A stretch of 64,000 bases of DNA from Rhea pennata (Eukaryota > Chordata > Aves > Rheiformes > Rheidae). The stretch is taken from contig NC_084676.1 of the NCBI RefSeq assembly GCF_028389875.1, forward strand, positions 1,240,001-1,304,000, in the 5' to 3' direction. The translations under genes were made by a program, and so were the position numbers. Positions within the stretch are counted from its first letter, which is position 1, and each line of letters begins with the position of its first letter. A model generated the notes under the pieces. The model did no database searches and was not told where the DNA came from. It saw only the letters and a program-made list of their open reading frames with translations. Positions 47,979 to 63,465 of this stretch are shown one piece after another.

Positions 47979-48211
47979 CCGGCGTTCTTCTGCCCTCCCC
48001 TGCTCCTAAGAGCTCGGGCTGCGGCCGCACGCAAGTGCAGCCGTGACGTACTGCGGGCGGTGGGCGGGGCTGCGGCGGCCCTGGGAGGGCTTTAGCGCCC
48101 GGCGCTGCATGCAAACGAGGGGGCGGGGGGTGAGCCTGCGCCTGCGCGCGGGGCGGGGTCTGCGCCGGGGTGTGCACCTGCGCCTGCGCGGCGCGTGGCT
48201 GCTGGGCCGGC
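47979..48211. promoter_or_regulatory. Divergent promoter interval: vault RNA (-) and WDR55 (+)
   Basis: The RNA 5' end and the WDR55 start codon are 234 bases apart. The interval is CpG-rich. It holds a CRE-like TGACGTA at 48044-48050, GC boxes (ggtgggcggggctg near 48060; gggcggggtct near 48150) and Myc-like GC elements. CRE-like upstream elements are known for vault RNA genes, so the site may serve the pol III side, the pol II side or both. Confidence 0.65.
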
Positions 48212-50336
48212 ATGGCGGCGCCGGCGGTGGTGAGCGCGTCGGGGAGGGCGGCGGCGGCCTCGGCCTCGGCCTCGGCCTCGGCCTCGGCCTCGGCCTCGGC
48301 CTCACCGCGCCGCTCTGCCCCAGGTGTGCGCGGCCGGCGGCGAGGCGGAGGAGGAGGCGGAGGAGGCGGCGGCGCCGCGGCTGCGGGACGCCCCTGAGGA
48401 CATCCTCCTGGAGGCGGCGGCTAACGCCATCGCCCTGCACCCGGCCCGGGCTGTGCTGGCGGCGGGGGACGTGGACGGCGACGTGTACCTGTGAGTGGGG
48501 CCGCCCGCCCGGGCCCTCTGGGGCCACGGCCGTAGCCCAGGGGAGGGGGGCAGGGGGTCCAACGGGGCTTCTGCTGCTCGCAGGTACTCGTTCTCCTGCG
48601 TGGAGGGGGACAACCGGGAGCTCTGGTCGTCGGGGCACCACCTGAAGTCGTGCCGGGACGTGGCCTTTTCTCCTGACGGGCAGAGTGAGTGCGCAACCAT
48701 GCGGGGCGGCCAGGCCTCGGCTGGGGCGCTGGCCGGCGGGGCAGGAGCCCGTGGCCCCGACCCACGTGCCCACCGTGGTGCCCTCGGGGCTGACACGGCT
48801 CTCCAGAGCTCTTCACCGTGTCCAAAGATAAGTCTATCCACATCCTGACGGTGGAGGAGGGCCGGCTGGAGACGCGCTTCTCGAAGGCTCACAGGTATGT
48901 GTGCGCAGACCACGCAACCCCTGGGGAGGGGGATGGCTCATCCGAGGTACTTTGACACCCTGTTTCCTTTTTGTCCTGTGCTGGGCTACAAGCCCAGGGC
49001 CAGGCAGGCAGAGGCTGCCCCAGCGCTTTGGGCTCTGTTTGCTAGTGACTGGGGCAAGAGCCTGTGCCGTGACTATGCCAATATGGGGCTGGGGTCTCTG
49101 CAGCTCGGCCCTCAACTGTGTGCTGCCTATCAATGATCACGTCTTTGCCACGGGGGATGACGGTGGCGCACTGAAGGTGTGGGACCTGCGTAAGGGAGCC
49201 ACCATCCTGGAGGCCCAGCAGCACGAGGAATACATCAGCGCTATGGTTGTGGACAGTAATGGGAAGCTGCTGCTGACTGCCAGGTACCGCAGGGCTCCTC
49301 AGTGCCCGGATCAGCTCCATGTGCTCGTGTAGGGTGTTCCCCTGTGACCTGGGCTCATGCTGTCTGCACCCTGCTCCAGGATCCTGCACCTATGATGATG
49401 ATTCTGTCTCCTGCAGTGGTGATGGCACCCTGGGTGTCTTCAACATCAAGAGGCGTCGCTTTGAGCTGCTCTCAGAGCCGCAGAATGGGGACCTGACATC
49501 TGTTGTGCTTCTGAAGGTAGGTGCTAGGCCCTGCTGCAGCCCCACAGCCCCATGGCTTGCTCTCCATGTCCCCAGGCTGCTTGTCTTGCTTCCATCTTAC
49601 ATTTCTCTGCCTGGCTCAGAGAGGGAAGAAAGTGGCTTGTGGCTCCAGCGAGGGGACAATCTACCTCTTCAACTGGGATGGTTTTGGGGCCACTAGTGAC
49701 CGCTTCGCTCTGAGGGCAGAGTCCATCGATTGCATGGTCCCCATCACGGAGAACATCGTGTGCACGGGGTCCCTTGATGGAGTCATCAGGTCAGAGTGCT
49801 CCGGGGCTGGGCTAGAATGGGGGAAGGCTCTGGGAAACATACGGGATGAGATTGGCCTTGGGTGGGAGTGAGGAGGATGAAAAAGAAGGAAGGTGAGCAA
49901 CAGTTGTATTGGTGCCTAGGGGGCATGTGTCTGACCTGATGCCACAGGGGCTGGGCTTCTGGCCTGGATGAGGTCACGGTTGCCCCAGGAAGGTCCTCGC
50001 TCAGGTGTCACTCACCTCATCTCCAGGGCAGTGAACGTCTTGCCGAACCGAGTGCTGGGCTGCGTCGGGCAGCACGCGGGGGAGCCCATCGAGCAGCTGG
50101 CCGTGGCCCCGGGGGGGCAGCTCCTGGCCAGCTGCGCCCACGACCAGAAGGTGAAGTTCTGGGACATCTCCTCGCTGGCCTCCATTGTGGTGGACGACTA
50201 CCGGAAGAAGAAGAAGAAGGGGGGGCCGCTGAAGGCCCTGAGCAGCAAGGCCGCGGGCAGCGGCGAGGACTTCTTTGCGGACCTGCGCGAGGAGCCGGAG
50301 GCGGCGACGGGGAGCGACAGCGAAGACAGTGACTGA
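48212..50336 (+). CDS. WDR55: WDR55, nucleolar WD40 protein, 377 aa (8 exons)
   Basis: Exons 48212-48229, 48324-48490, 48584-48684, 48807-48894, 49104-49283, 49417-49516, 49620-49789 and 50027-50336 sum to 1134 bases in phase. The protein begins [20 protein letters not shown]40 blades then follow: [99 protein letters not shown]-type blade, and [19 protein letters not shown]. The basic [15 protein letters not shown] block and acidic DDFF-like tail ([10 protein letters not shown]) match vertebrate WDR55 (human 383 aa). It is needed for rRNA processing and pre-60S formation in the nucleolus. It lies between IK and DND1 as in mammals, but here a vault RNA and a UGDH paralogue flank it. Confidence 0.95.
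48256..48303 (+). repeat. (GGCCTC)8 hexanucleotide repeat in WDR55 intron 1
   Basis: Eight perfect GGCCTC units run back-to-back 26 bases after the exon 1 donor and end 20 bases before the exon 2 start at 48324, so they fill most of a 94-base intron. Confidence 0.97.
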
Positions 50337-50381
50337 GGGGGCGGGGCCGGCGGGGGCGGGGCCTCGCGGCCGCGGCCGGCC

Positions 50382-50387
50382 AATAAA
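50382..50387 (+). terminator. WDR55: Poly(A) signal (AATAAA) of WDR55
   Basis: 'ggccaataaagcttcg' lies 46 bases after the stop codon, a very short 3' UTR, directly before the next CpG island. Confidence 0.85.
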
Positions 50388-50399
50388 GCTTCGCTGGCC

Positions 50400-50660
50400 G
50401 CCGTCTGGCTCCGTTGGTGCGGCGGCTGGGGGTGGGGCTGTCCAGGCGTCGCGAGCGCGTGCGCGCCCGGCGGGAAGCGGCCGGCGCGCGGAGGTAGGGC
50501 GCGAGCGGCTGTTGTGAGCGCGAGCGGCCCGCTCGCCTCATTGGGCCGTGCCGGCGGGTGGCGGTGTTCTCATTGGCTCGCGGCACTGCCGCTCAGGCGG
50601 AGCCGCGGACGGGCCCGCCTCGGGGGGGGCTGTGGGGACAGCGGCGCTGGGGGACTGCCT
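50400..50660 (+). promoter_or_regulatory. CpG-island promoter and 5' UTR exon of the UGDH paralogue
   Basis: Dense CpG sequence starts right after WDR55. Two inverted CCAAT boxes (ATTGG at 50540-50544 and 50572-50576) and a possible 5' UTR donor (gcggag/gtaggg at 50494) are visible. The matching acceptor 'ttctcctag' ends at 51574, 43 bases before the start codon. Which start site is used is inferred. Confidence 0.55.
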
Positions 50661-51034
50661 CAGGATGGGGCAGCCGGGGCTGGGGGGTCCCTAATGATGA
50701 GGGGGGGGGGGAGCAGCATTCATGGCGGGTGCTGGAAGCGTGTGAGGGAGCAGCCCCGGGGGGGGATCTCTAGGGTTTGAGGGTGACTGGGGCCTTGACG
50801 AGAGCTGTCCCAAGAGTGACGTTATCTGGGGAGGGGGGGACAAGGCGGGGCGTCACTTTTGGGGCAATGCCTGGGTTGGGGGGTGACAATGGGTGCCTGT
50901 GGTGGGGAGGCCCTGGTGCCCCCTTCAGCCCCATGCAGTGTGGGGACATGACATATGCTACATGGTCTCCACTAGGCTGGAGCCGTCCCGAGCTAGTGGT
51001 TGTCATCGCCTGAGGCTCGGCACGCTCGGGGCAG

Positions 51035-51135
51035 GGGTTCCTAACTGCTGACTAGGTGACCCTGCTTGAGCAGAGAGGTTGGACTAGATGATTGCCAGAG
51101 ATCCTTTCCAACCTCAACCATTCTGCAACTCTGCC
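51035..51135 (+). mobile_element. CR1 LINE 3' terminal fragment
   Basis: 'gaccctgcttgagcagagagg', 'ttggactagatgattgcca' and 'tttccaacctcaaccattct' are the CR1 3' end almost unchanged, so it is a relatively young copy. It lies in the 5' UTR intron of the UGDH paralogue. Confidence 0.9.
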
Positions 51136-51617
51136 ATCAGAGCTGCTTGGACTGTCCAGGTGGCTTTTGCATGTTCCTCATAGCCGTGCACCAGGTAGCA
51201 TGACCACGTGTGCTCATCTTGCCAGGCAGGGTGCACGTTGGCCTTGAGGCCTTGCTAGAGGCGTTGGCTACAGGCACACGGGTCCCTGGCAGCTGAGACC
51301 GAGCCAGGGGAAGGGGACTGCTTTCCTGTGACACTCTGTGTCCTAGAAGAGCCTGCATCCTGCATTACACTCATGGGATTTCAAATCCCGTAAATCAGCA
51401 TAGGAACCTTGCTCTTGGCAAACAGCAGGAATGCTGATCTCCCTGGACCTAGGCAACCTGCCATGTACTCACTTCAGTCCTGCTCCTTAAGACATGGCCA
51501 GAGAGGGCCACTCTGGCTCTAGAGAGGGACACAGCTGTTAATTCACAGCATGGCTCCCCAGCTGTTTCTCCTAGGTATCAGCAAGTCCTGCTCTCTGAGC
51601 TGGCCAGCCCTGAGACC

Positions 51618-56034
<4,417 letters not shown>

Positions 56035-56196
56035 TGTGTCTGTGGATACATCATAAGATACATCTGGAGGGATGATGTGGCTGTAGCTGGTGCTGTTGAC
56101 CATGGATAAGATGAGTGGTCTTCCTGGGAACAGGTGCTCCATCTCTCCTGGAGTCTCACTGAGGTGAGGCTGATTTCTCTCCTTCCAGATTGTCAC

Positions 56197-56202
56197 AATA
56201 AA
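56197..56202 (+). terminator. Poly(A) signal (AATAAA) of the UGDH paralogue
   Basis: 'gtcacaataaagagac' lies 163 bases after the stop codon. Confidence 0.75.
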
Positions 56203-56209
56203 GAGACAT

Positions 56210-58940
56210 GAGCTGGAGGGAACCTTCTTCCAGCCCTCTTCCTTCTCCTGGCAGCTTACAGCTTCCTCCATGGCCCTGAGCCACACTAAGGCAGGACACG
56301 TTCCCACAGCCAGCCTGCCCCTCTGCCAAGTGTATCTGTGTAAGGCAAGAAGCAAGATGAGGGAGCTCACCTCCTCCTACACCCAGGGAGAGCCCCATGC
56401 TTATGGGACCACTTTGGTCCCACCTGAACCAGGGCAGTCATCCTTTCTTCCAGTGCCTCTGAGGCAGGGAGGCACTGGCTCAGGCCAGGGAGTTTTGGGG
56501 TTCACTCCCCCAGGAAAGCAGGAGAGGGAGACTCAGAGAGCCCCTGCTCCCTTTCCTCCAGGACTCCCTTCCCCAAGGGGCAGTGCTCCCCAGCCTGGGG
56601 CTTGGGGCAGATGGGGAGGGGGGCTGAGCATTTGCTGGGTTCAGGGTCCATTTCCTCATGCCCAAGAGTGATGGTGAGACCTGAGGGGACCAGGTTCTCA
56701 GAGTTGAACTGTAGCTCCTGAAGGATCTTCCTCTTACTCCAAGCTAGCATTCCAATGGAGACCAGGTGGGAGCAGCTCTAGCTCTTGCCCAGGCCACTCC
56801 CTGCCTCAGTGGCCTCCTGGGATTTCTGGCTGCAGATGATTGTTCGGCCTAACTGCCCCCCTCCTCCTCATGCACGCCTATCTGGGACCAATGCACCAGG
56901 CTGGCATGCCAAGCTGGACCTTGTGATACTATTTTACCTTGTGCCCACTGATCCGGATCTGCTCCTGAAGGAAGCAGTTGCCTGTGGCTCCAAGCAGTGC
57001 CAGGTGACTGGTGGAGGGCAAGCATATGCTGAGGGTGGTGCTGGATGCAGAGCTCCAGATAGTACTGTCTGGGGTGACTCTGGTGCCTGGGACACAGATG
57101 CTCTGAGCAATCTCCCAAGCAAACCCTCCCCAGTGACAGTGCAGCCTCTTTGCCCAAGCATGGAGCTCCAGGGCCTCCTGATCCTCCTCCATCAGGGACA
57201 AGGTCTCTCTTGTCCAGACATAGATGGCAGCAGCACCAGAGTGCAGTAACATGGAAGGTGGGTGGGTGGGTGGGTGTGTGTGGCAGGGGGGGCACCACTC
57301 TGCAGCTGGACACATCATAGGATCACCACTCCAAGGTGGGCAGGATTCCCAGCTTGGTCTCTAAACAATTCCTCACTGTGTGCATCCACAGTCTTTTCCT
57401 GAAATCCTGCCCCCAGCTCCAGCCTTGACACAGAACAGAGGCTTTACGCTATCAGGGGGCTGCCTCCCCGCAATCAGCCATATGATGGGGGATCCAGCCT
57501 GATGGCTGATATCTCTCCTTCACAGCACAAGTTGGTCCCACCAGCTCATTGGCCTGAGTGCAAAGCCTGAGGTAGGTTGGGAGGTCAATTAAAGGCCTCT
57601 TGGCTCTAGTCACCACTTTGAGGTGTGTGCCCATGGGCACAAGGGGAAATGTGCCTGTGCTGTCCACTCCAAGCCTGGCTCGTCACACTCCCACTGCTGT
57701 TTCCACAGGGATTGGGAAGAATCATCTGACTCAGCAGGAAACCTCAGCTCCACTGCCACTTGGCTGAGGAGCAGGATGAGCTGGCCATCCCTGTGTCCCA
57801 GTAGGAGCTGCTTGCACTGTAGGGCTCACTGGGTCACATCAGCACCTCACAGTCTGTCCTCAAAGCCTGCCAGAGGCTGGAGCTTGATGAGGAAGGCAAG
57901 TCTGGTTTGCTGGAGGCCTGGGAGCTGATGCACTGAGAGCACCAACTAATGTCTCTCCTGGGTGACCTTGCTGCACAACACATAGCTGATGTCCTAACAC
58001 AGGACACCTCCCTGAGCCTGTCCTGGGAGATGAGGAGGTGGCTCCTGCAACCCAGCATTACTTCTTATTGCCTGCAACCTAGCAGTGTGAGGTGGGGGGG
58101 GGGGGAGATGGAAGGAGCACCCTAAACAGGGTGCCCCTCACCCAAGCCTCACAGCTGCCCTCCACCTAAGCATAAGGCCATGGCAAGGGGCCTGGCTCCC
58201 ATGTAACATAGGCACACCCCAGAGAAGGGACGCAGCAGGGACACCAGGACAGCCAGTGGTTTGGGAGACATGGGCCTCCTCCAAGAGGGACACACAGGTC
58301 AGTAGGGCTGAGCAGATGCACAGGCACCCCACGACCCCAGAGCGAGGCTTGTGCCCTCGCAACCCCCATGCATACCCCATCTCACACGCACGCAGGGAAA
58401 CAGCACAGCTCCTGGGGCACAGCTCAGGGCCAGGGCTGCGAGCCAGCTGCATGGGCATGCCTGCTCCAGCCTCACCCACACTGGGGCAGCACGGCCTCAA
58501 CGGGGTGCTAGCCTCCAAGCAGCTCTTGGGAGAACCCTGGCCTGTGGGGCCGTCAAACACATCAGAAAGCCCTGGCAGCAGGGCGGGGTGTGCATGTGTG
58601 TGAGGAGCTGAGCCTTTGAAGGCCTTGGAGGAGATGGATCAGGGCATTATTCAGGATCCCCTAGACATCATTACTCCTGTAGGGTACTCTCAAACTCACA
58701 TGGAGGTGGTGGCATGTACCAAAAGGCACAGAGGGGCCCAGGGACAGCAGAAGACACCCAGCTCTCTTGGTCACACTGAAAACAGGGAGAAATCTCAGCA
58801 GCACCTAGGGCTCTAGGAGGCACCAATAGAAGGTGCAGAGAGATTTAAGGGAGTGAATGGAAACTATGCAGACCTCACCTGCTGAGCAGCCACATGGGAC
58901 AACAGAAGCTGCAGCGGCAAAAGACGACATAAAACAGCAG
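56210..58940. other. Interval between the UGDH paralogue and DND1
   Basis: No intact gene seen. It holds a (GGGT)n/(GT)n run near 57257-57280, a G13 run near 58095, and a stretch at about 57755-58065 that looks like decayed coding sequence. The rest shows nothing I can name. Confidence 0.5.
57755..58065 (+). pseudogene. Possible decayed coding stretch, family unknown
   Basis: One + frame reads like an amphipathic helical protein: SVLKACQRLELDEEGKSGLL, EAWELMH, HQLMSLLGDLAAQHIADVLT, QDTSLSLSWEMRRWLLQPS. Three in-frame stops interrupt it, two of them clustered near its start, and there are no clear splice sites, so it is not a working gene as read. The residue composition, rich in helix formers with heptad-like leucines, is unlike the surrounding non-coding sequence. 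I do not recognise the family. Confidence 0.3.
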
Positions 58941-58956
58941 GCGCCTTCCAGGCAAC

Positions 58957-58962
58957 TTTAAT
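58957..58962 (-). terminator. DND1: Candidate poly(A) signal (ATTAAA) of DND1
   Basis: The + strand TTTAAT reads ATTAAA on the minus strand, about 700 bases past the DND1 stop. No AATAAA is nearer. Confidence 0.35.
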
Positions 58963-59661
58963 ACCAAGTGGCCGGCTTGTGGCCGGTCCTCCCGGTGCTG
59001 AGGACTCATTCATAGATAGTTGATAACCCCACTGCTGCTTCCTCGCAGCCCAGGGATACAAACAGCCCCACATCTCCAAGAGCCTTTAGATGCTCTCCTA
59101 GTTAAAAAGCAGCTCTGCCAGGAAATGGGACATACCCCCTTTATCAGGACAGTCCCCATGCACGGCCCTGTCCTCATCCTGAACGCTGGCAACATGCCAT
59201 CAGCCAGACCGTTCCTCAGATACCAGGCATGCCAGCAAAGGAGAGCCAAGGCCACGCACAGTGCCCATGATCCCAGGCCAGCCCCTGCGGCCCCCTAAGC
59301 CTTCCTGGCCTTTACCCACTGCCAGAAGTCCCTCCAAGCAGTTTCCTCTTCTCCCAGGACCTACGCCAGGCTTCCCCACCAGAGCAGAGCAACACAAACT
59401 GATTAGAGAAAAGCTAAACCAGGGGGGTAAAACCTACACCCACCAAAAACAGAACAGAACCAACTGCTGGCTGAGGACGTGGCAGCCATCACAAGTTGTG
59501 ACAGCACCTCTATTCTCCAGAGCTAGCTTTCAAACCCAAACAAACTCAAACCAAAACAAACAGGACCGCATCCCCAGCTGGGCCTGCATCTCACTCCTGT
59601 GGACTGGTGATGAGTAGGCAGATGGCTCAGGTTTGGCCCATGGTTCAGGTGGGATGACTGC

Positions 59662-62600
59662 CTACATGAGCTGGCACCCTGTGACAGAGAGAAAAGTATC
59701 AGGCTCTGCAGGAAGCCAAGAGCTCATAATCCCAACACCTCCTCTTAGCTCCTCATGCCCTTTGCTTCCAACCAGGAACCCCACTCCACTCTTGCATATC
59801 CTAGATTTGGGCTCAAATCCTTGCCCCACTTGCCAGGCTATGCTGGGTCCTTCCCCGATTGGGTCCCAACCTGCCCTATGGAACACACAACTCCCACAGG
59901 CCCAGAAGATGCTGTAAGACGTTGGGAGAGGTGGGTATTGTGCTGGCTCTGTGGAAGGACTCACCTAGTATCCTGAGCACCTGCAGTGCCATCATGTCCT
60001 TTGCCTTTTCATGCCCACTGGCACCTGGCACGTCTTGCCGGACCCATGTGAACCCACTGAAGGGCATTGGGTACGCCGGGATCACCACTTGACACCAGAA
60101 CCGCAGCCACCCATCAGGGTTTTCCTGGACACATTTTGTAAAGAACAAGGGGGTCCCCAGGTGTCTCCTTCGGCACAGGGCATCCAGACGGTCCAGCACA
60201 TTGCACAACACTGGAGACAGGGGCACCTGTGCCTGCCTGAAGCTCCCTGGAGACTTGACACGTGGCACCCAGATGGCCAATGGCTTTTCCTCACTGGATC
60301 GTAGCTTCTGTTTCAGGTCAGGTTTCAGCCAGTCCACCCTCATTTCCTCCTCATAGATCCTCATATTCCCTGTGCAAGAGAGATCTCAGCTTGCAAGAGA
60401 CACTTGTGCACCAGCCCTCTACCTCTCAGGAGTGCTACAGGCTCTGCAGTCACTATCACACTGTCCCTTCCTGTTCCCCAGCATCTGGCACAATGACCCA
60501 AGGGCTAGTCTAACTCCGACCCAGAGTGCATAAACCACAGAGGATCCTCCACCTCTGTGACACCTCGCTCAGCCACAGGCCAGCTCTCATTTCAGAGTAC
60601 TGCTTCTCCACTCCATTTTGCAACCAAGCTAAGCTGGGGCACAGGGCTGCAAAGCTTGGGTGTTTTTAGAGACAGACTACAACTACCTGGAGACAGGTGC
60701 AAAGACGACGGAGCCAAATGCTTCTCAACTGGGGCAGATAAAAGTTGGAGACAGACACAAAAGCTGAGAAGGTTCAGTTTGGACCTTTGGGAAACATGTC
60801 CCATAAGAGGCTAGTGGAGCCCTGGGACAGGGCACTGAGAGGTGTGATGCCTCCACCAATGCGGTTTGCAGAACTTGGCCAAAGCCCCAGCTGACACAGA
60901 CCAGTACTGCTGGTGTCCTTGCTCCAAGCAGCCAACTAGACTGAGGCCCTCCAGATGCCCCCAGCACTGCTCAATTTGCATAATGACTGCCAGGGATCAG
61001 CCTCATAGAAGACCACTGCTCTTAGAGGGAACATGGGGAGAGGACAGGGGATGCGATGTCTCAAGGCTGAAGTCACCCCCCAGCTGAGCCTGGAGCTGGG
61101 GCCAGTGCTTGCCTAGACATACCAGGAAGACAAAACCCAGCACCATCCCATAGCAAACAAGCCTCCCCCTTGCCTCCCAGTACCTTCCATCAGGCTTTTC
61201 TTGGCCATGGCAGCAGCCCGGTGTGAGTTGTACTTCAGCACAGCAAGGTGGGCCTGCTTCCAGTAAGGGCTGGGATACAGCGTGATGCTGAGAATGCCCT
61301 CAGCAGCCTCCTGCAGCATGGCCTCCAGGTGCTTCCGGCTCAGCGAGGTGGCCAGGCCATCCATGCTCAGCTCACACTTCTCCGTGCTCTTGCACACCAG
61401 GATGGCGCAGCCTTCCTGCACCTCAAAGTTGTTGAGGGTGGTGATTGCCACCTTGGCACTGCGCCGGTTGCTGTACTTGGCATAGGCAAAGCCCCGGTTG
61501 AGCCCACTGAATGTCATCATGAGACGAAACTCATAGAGCTTCCCCACACTCTGGAAGAGGGGGATCAGCGTGTTCTCGTACATGTCCTGTGGCAACTTCC
61601 CAATGAATACCTCCGATCCCGTTGGTGGGGGGTCACCCACCCAGCCTGCAGGTACACAGTGACAGTGCATAGGGGCAAGACCCACTTAGCCTCCATGCCC
61701 ACCAGACGCCCAGGCATGCCACGCTTCCAGTGCACGGCAGTACTAAGATACCCTTCACATACCTGGTGGTGGGCCGCCATATCGCCTCTGCCCGTTGACC
61801 TGCACTAGGTCGATGCCAGTTTCCTTCATCCAGGTGAGCAGGGCCATCTTATTGACTTGGTTGATGCTGTCAGTCCAAGTCTGCAAAGGCAGATGACGCT
61901 ACAACGGCTCTGGGCAAAGAGTTTCCAGCCTCCCAGCGAGGCGCATCCCAACCCCAGGAAGCAACCATAAGCCCTACCACCAGCTGGCCACGGAGGAACA
62001 AATGCTTTGCTGCTCTGCCTTTAAGGTAAGGCTCCTCGGGAAACCCGAGCGGACTCCCAACACTGTACGTTCTAAGAGCTTCCACGTGTGCTCTCCAAGT
62101 CTGCTCCATGTGAAACAGTCAACTCCAGAGATTTTTGTACAGCACAAGGACACTGTTGGTGTTCCTCTACAGATACCCATTGGAGCTTTGAAAGCAAAGA
62201 CATAGGCACCTGCTCAATAGCCTGCACTGTTGCAAGAAAGGGCTAGAGCCCTTTCTGGGACCCCCCAGACAGCCAACTCTCTTCTCTGCCAGCACCTTCC
62301 TATGCTTTGGGGTCACAAAAACTTCAAGGAGGGACTGAAAACACCACCTATGTGACAATATTATGCTTTAGCTCATTAAGTGCTGCAAGGTCCCATTAGG
62401 GCCTCTGAAGGCCACAAACTGAGTAGATTAAAATGTACCCAAATGGGTAACTTCAATCTGATGTACCTTTGCATCATCAGGTAACGGCTGCTCTCTCTCT
62501 CCAAGCTGTTGGTCTTTTTCGAAGGTGAGAAAACAGTTTTGTATAGAGGTGGGGACTCTACAGTGGGTCAATTCTGCTGAGAGGGAGCGGAAAGACCAGC

Positions 62601-63465
62601 TTCACCTCCAGCCATTATGCAACTAGGCCTCCTGCCGCCACAGCGCCAGAGCTGCGTTACAGCCCAGGCTACTGCCCGCCCCTTCGGCCATCCTTCCCCC
62701 CACCCCGTCTCGGGTAGCTTGTGCATGCGGGCAGGCCCTCGGGAAGGGCAGGGCCCGGCTCTCCAGGCACAGCCGCAACCGATTAGGTGCTAACATCACC
62801 TTGATGGTCCCTAAACACCACCCAGGCACGGAGCCAACCCGCTGCCCCGAGGACACGCAGGAGGGCAGGCGGGCGGGCTCGGGGCTCCAGGCCCGGGGGA
62901 GCCATGAGCTCGGCCGGCTGCCCCGCCGGGAGGGGCCCGTTCCCACGGAGCCAGCGCAAACGCGCCAGGAGAAGGCGCGGAGCGAGGGGTCTACGCCGCC
63001 CCGACGGCTCTCGGGCTGGGCCCGACCCCGCCGCCGCCCAACGGGAGGTGCCTCGGGGCGCTGTTTGCCGGTGCGGACCACGACGGGGCCTTGCAGTAAG
63101 ACCGGCCCCGGGGGCTCCAGCCCCGACACACCGGCTCCGAGCCCTCCCCGCCAGCCCTCGAGACGGCTCCGAAACCGGCGGCTGCACCCCCGCCCCCCCG
63201 CAGCCTAAGTGGCGCCCGCGCTCTAGATACCGGCCTCGCGGCCGGGCCGGGCCGGGCCCAGCCGCAGCACCGGAGCTCCGTCACCCCCACCCTACGGGGC
63301 GATCGGGGGCCCGGCCGCCCCTCGAAGGGAAGCGCGGAGGACTCGAACCCGCCGCCGGCGGCCGGGCCCGCCCCAGGCCTAGACTCCCCCCCCAGATCCC
63401 AATCCCAATCCCAACCCCGGCTGCCCGCGGGGCCGCTCCCCGACGGCACCTACCGCCGCCTCCAT
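59662..63465 (-). CDS. DND1: DND1, germ-cell RNA-binding protein, 337 aa (5 coding exons)
   Basis: Exons 63465-63454, 61880-61763, 61645-61184, 60369-59965 and 59678-59662 sum to 1014 bases in phase. Exon 1 codes only MEAA and the last exon only GCQLM and the stop. Then follow [20 protein letters not shown] (the DND1 N-terminal helix), RRM1 with RNP2 VFIGKLP and RNP1 RGFAYAKY (about residues 55-130), a weaker second RRM ([17 protein letters not shown]), [14 protein letters not shown], and [13 protein letters not shown]. The C-terminal double-stranded RNA-binding-like domain ([32 protein letters not shown]) is complete. DND1 protects germ-line mRNAs from microRNA repression and recruits CCR4-NOT with NANOS2. 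Human DND1 is 353 aa. Being next to WDR55 matches conserved synteny. Intron 3 carries a CR1 fragment. Confidence 0.92.
60640..60930 (+). mobile_element. CR1 LINE 3' fragment in DND1 intron 3
   Basis: The order 'gacggagccaaatgcttctc', 'cacaaaagctgagaaggttc', 'ggagccctgggacagggcac' tracks the CR1 3' region in + orientation, with heavy divergence. Confidence 0.6.
63386..63418 (-). repeat. G-quadruplex candidate in DND1 intron 1
   Basis: The minus strand reads GGGGTTGGGATTGGGATTGGG followed by ATCT and eight G. It starts 35 bases after the exon 1 donor. The TTGGGA spacing resembles telomeric repeats. Confidence 0.85.

Noticed and set aside
56785-57318. Overlapping + and - frames of about 130-154 codons after the UGDH paralogue
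   Set aside because: Both strands are open at once, composition is that of GC-rich non-coding sequence, and no family is recognised.
63335-63360. Minus-strand GGTTCGAGTCC, a perfect pol III B box
   Set aside because: No A box, no cloverleaf or vault-type stem and no T-run terminator nearby; it lies in GC-rich DND1 intron 1.
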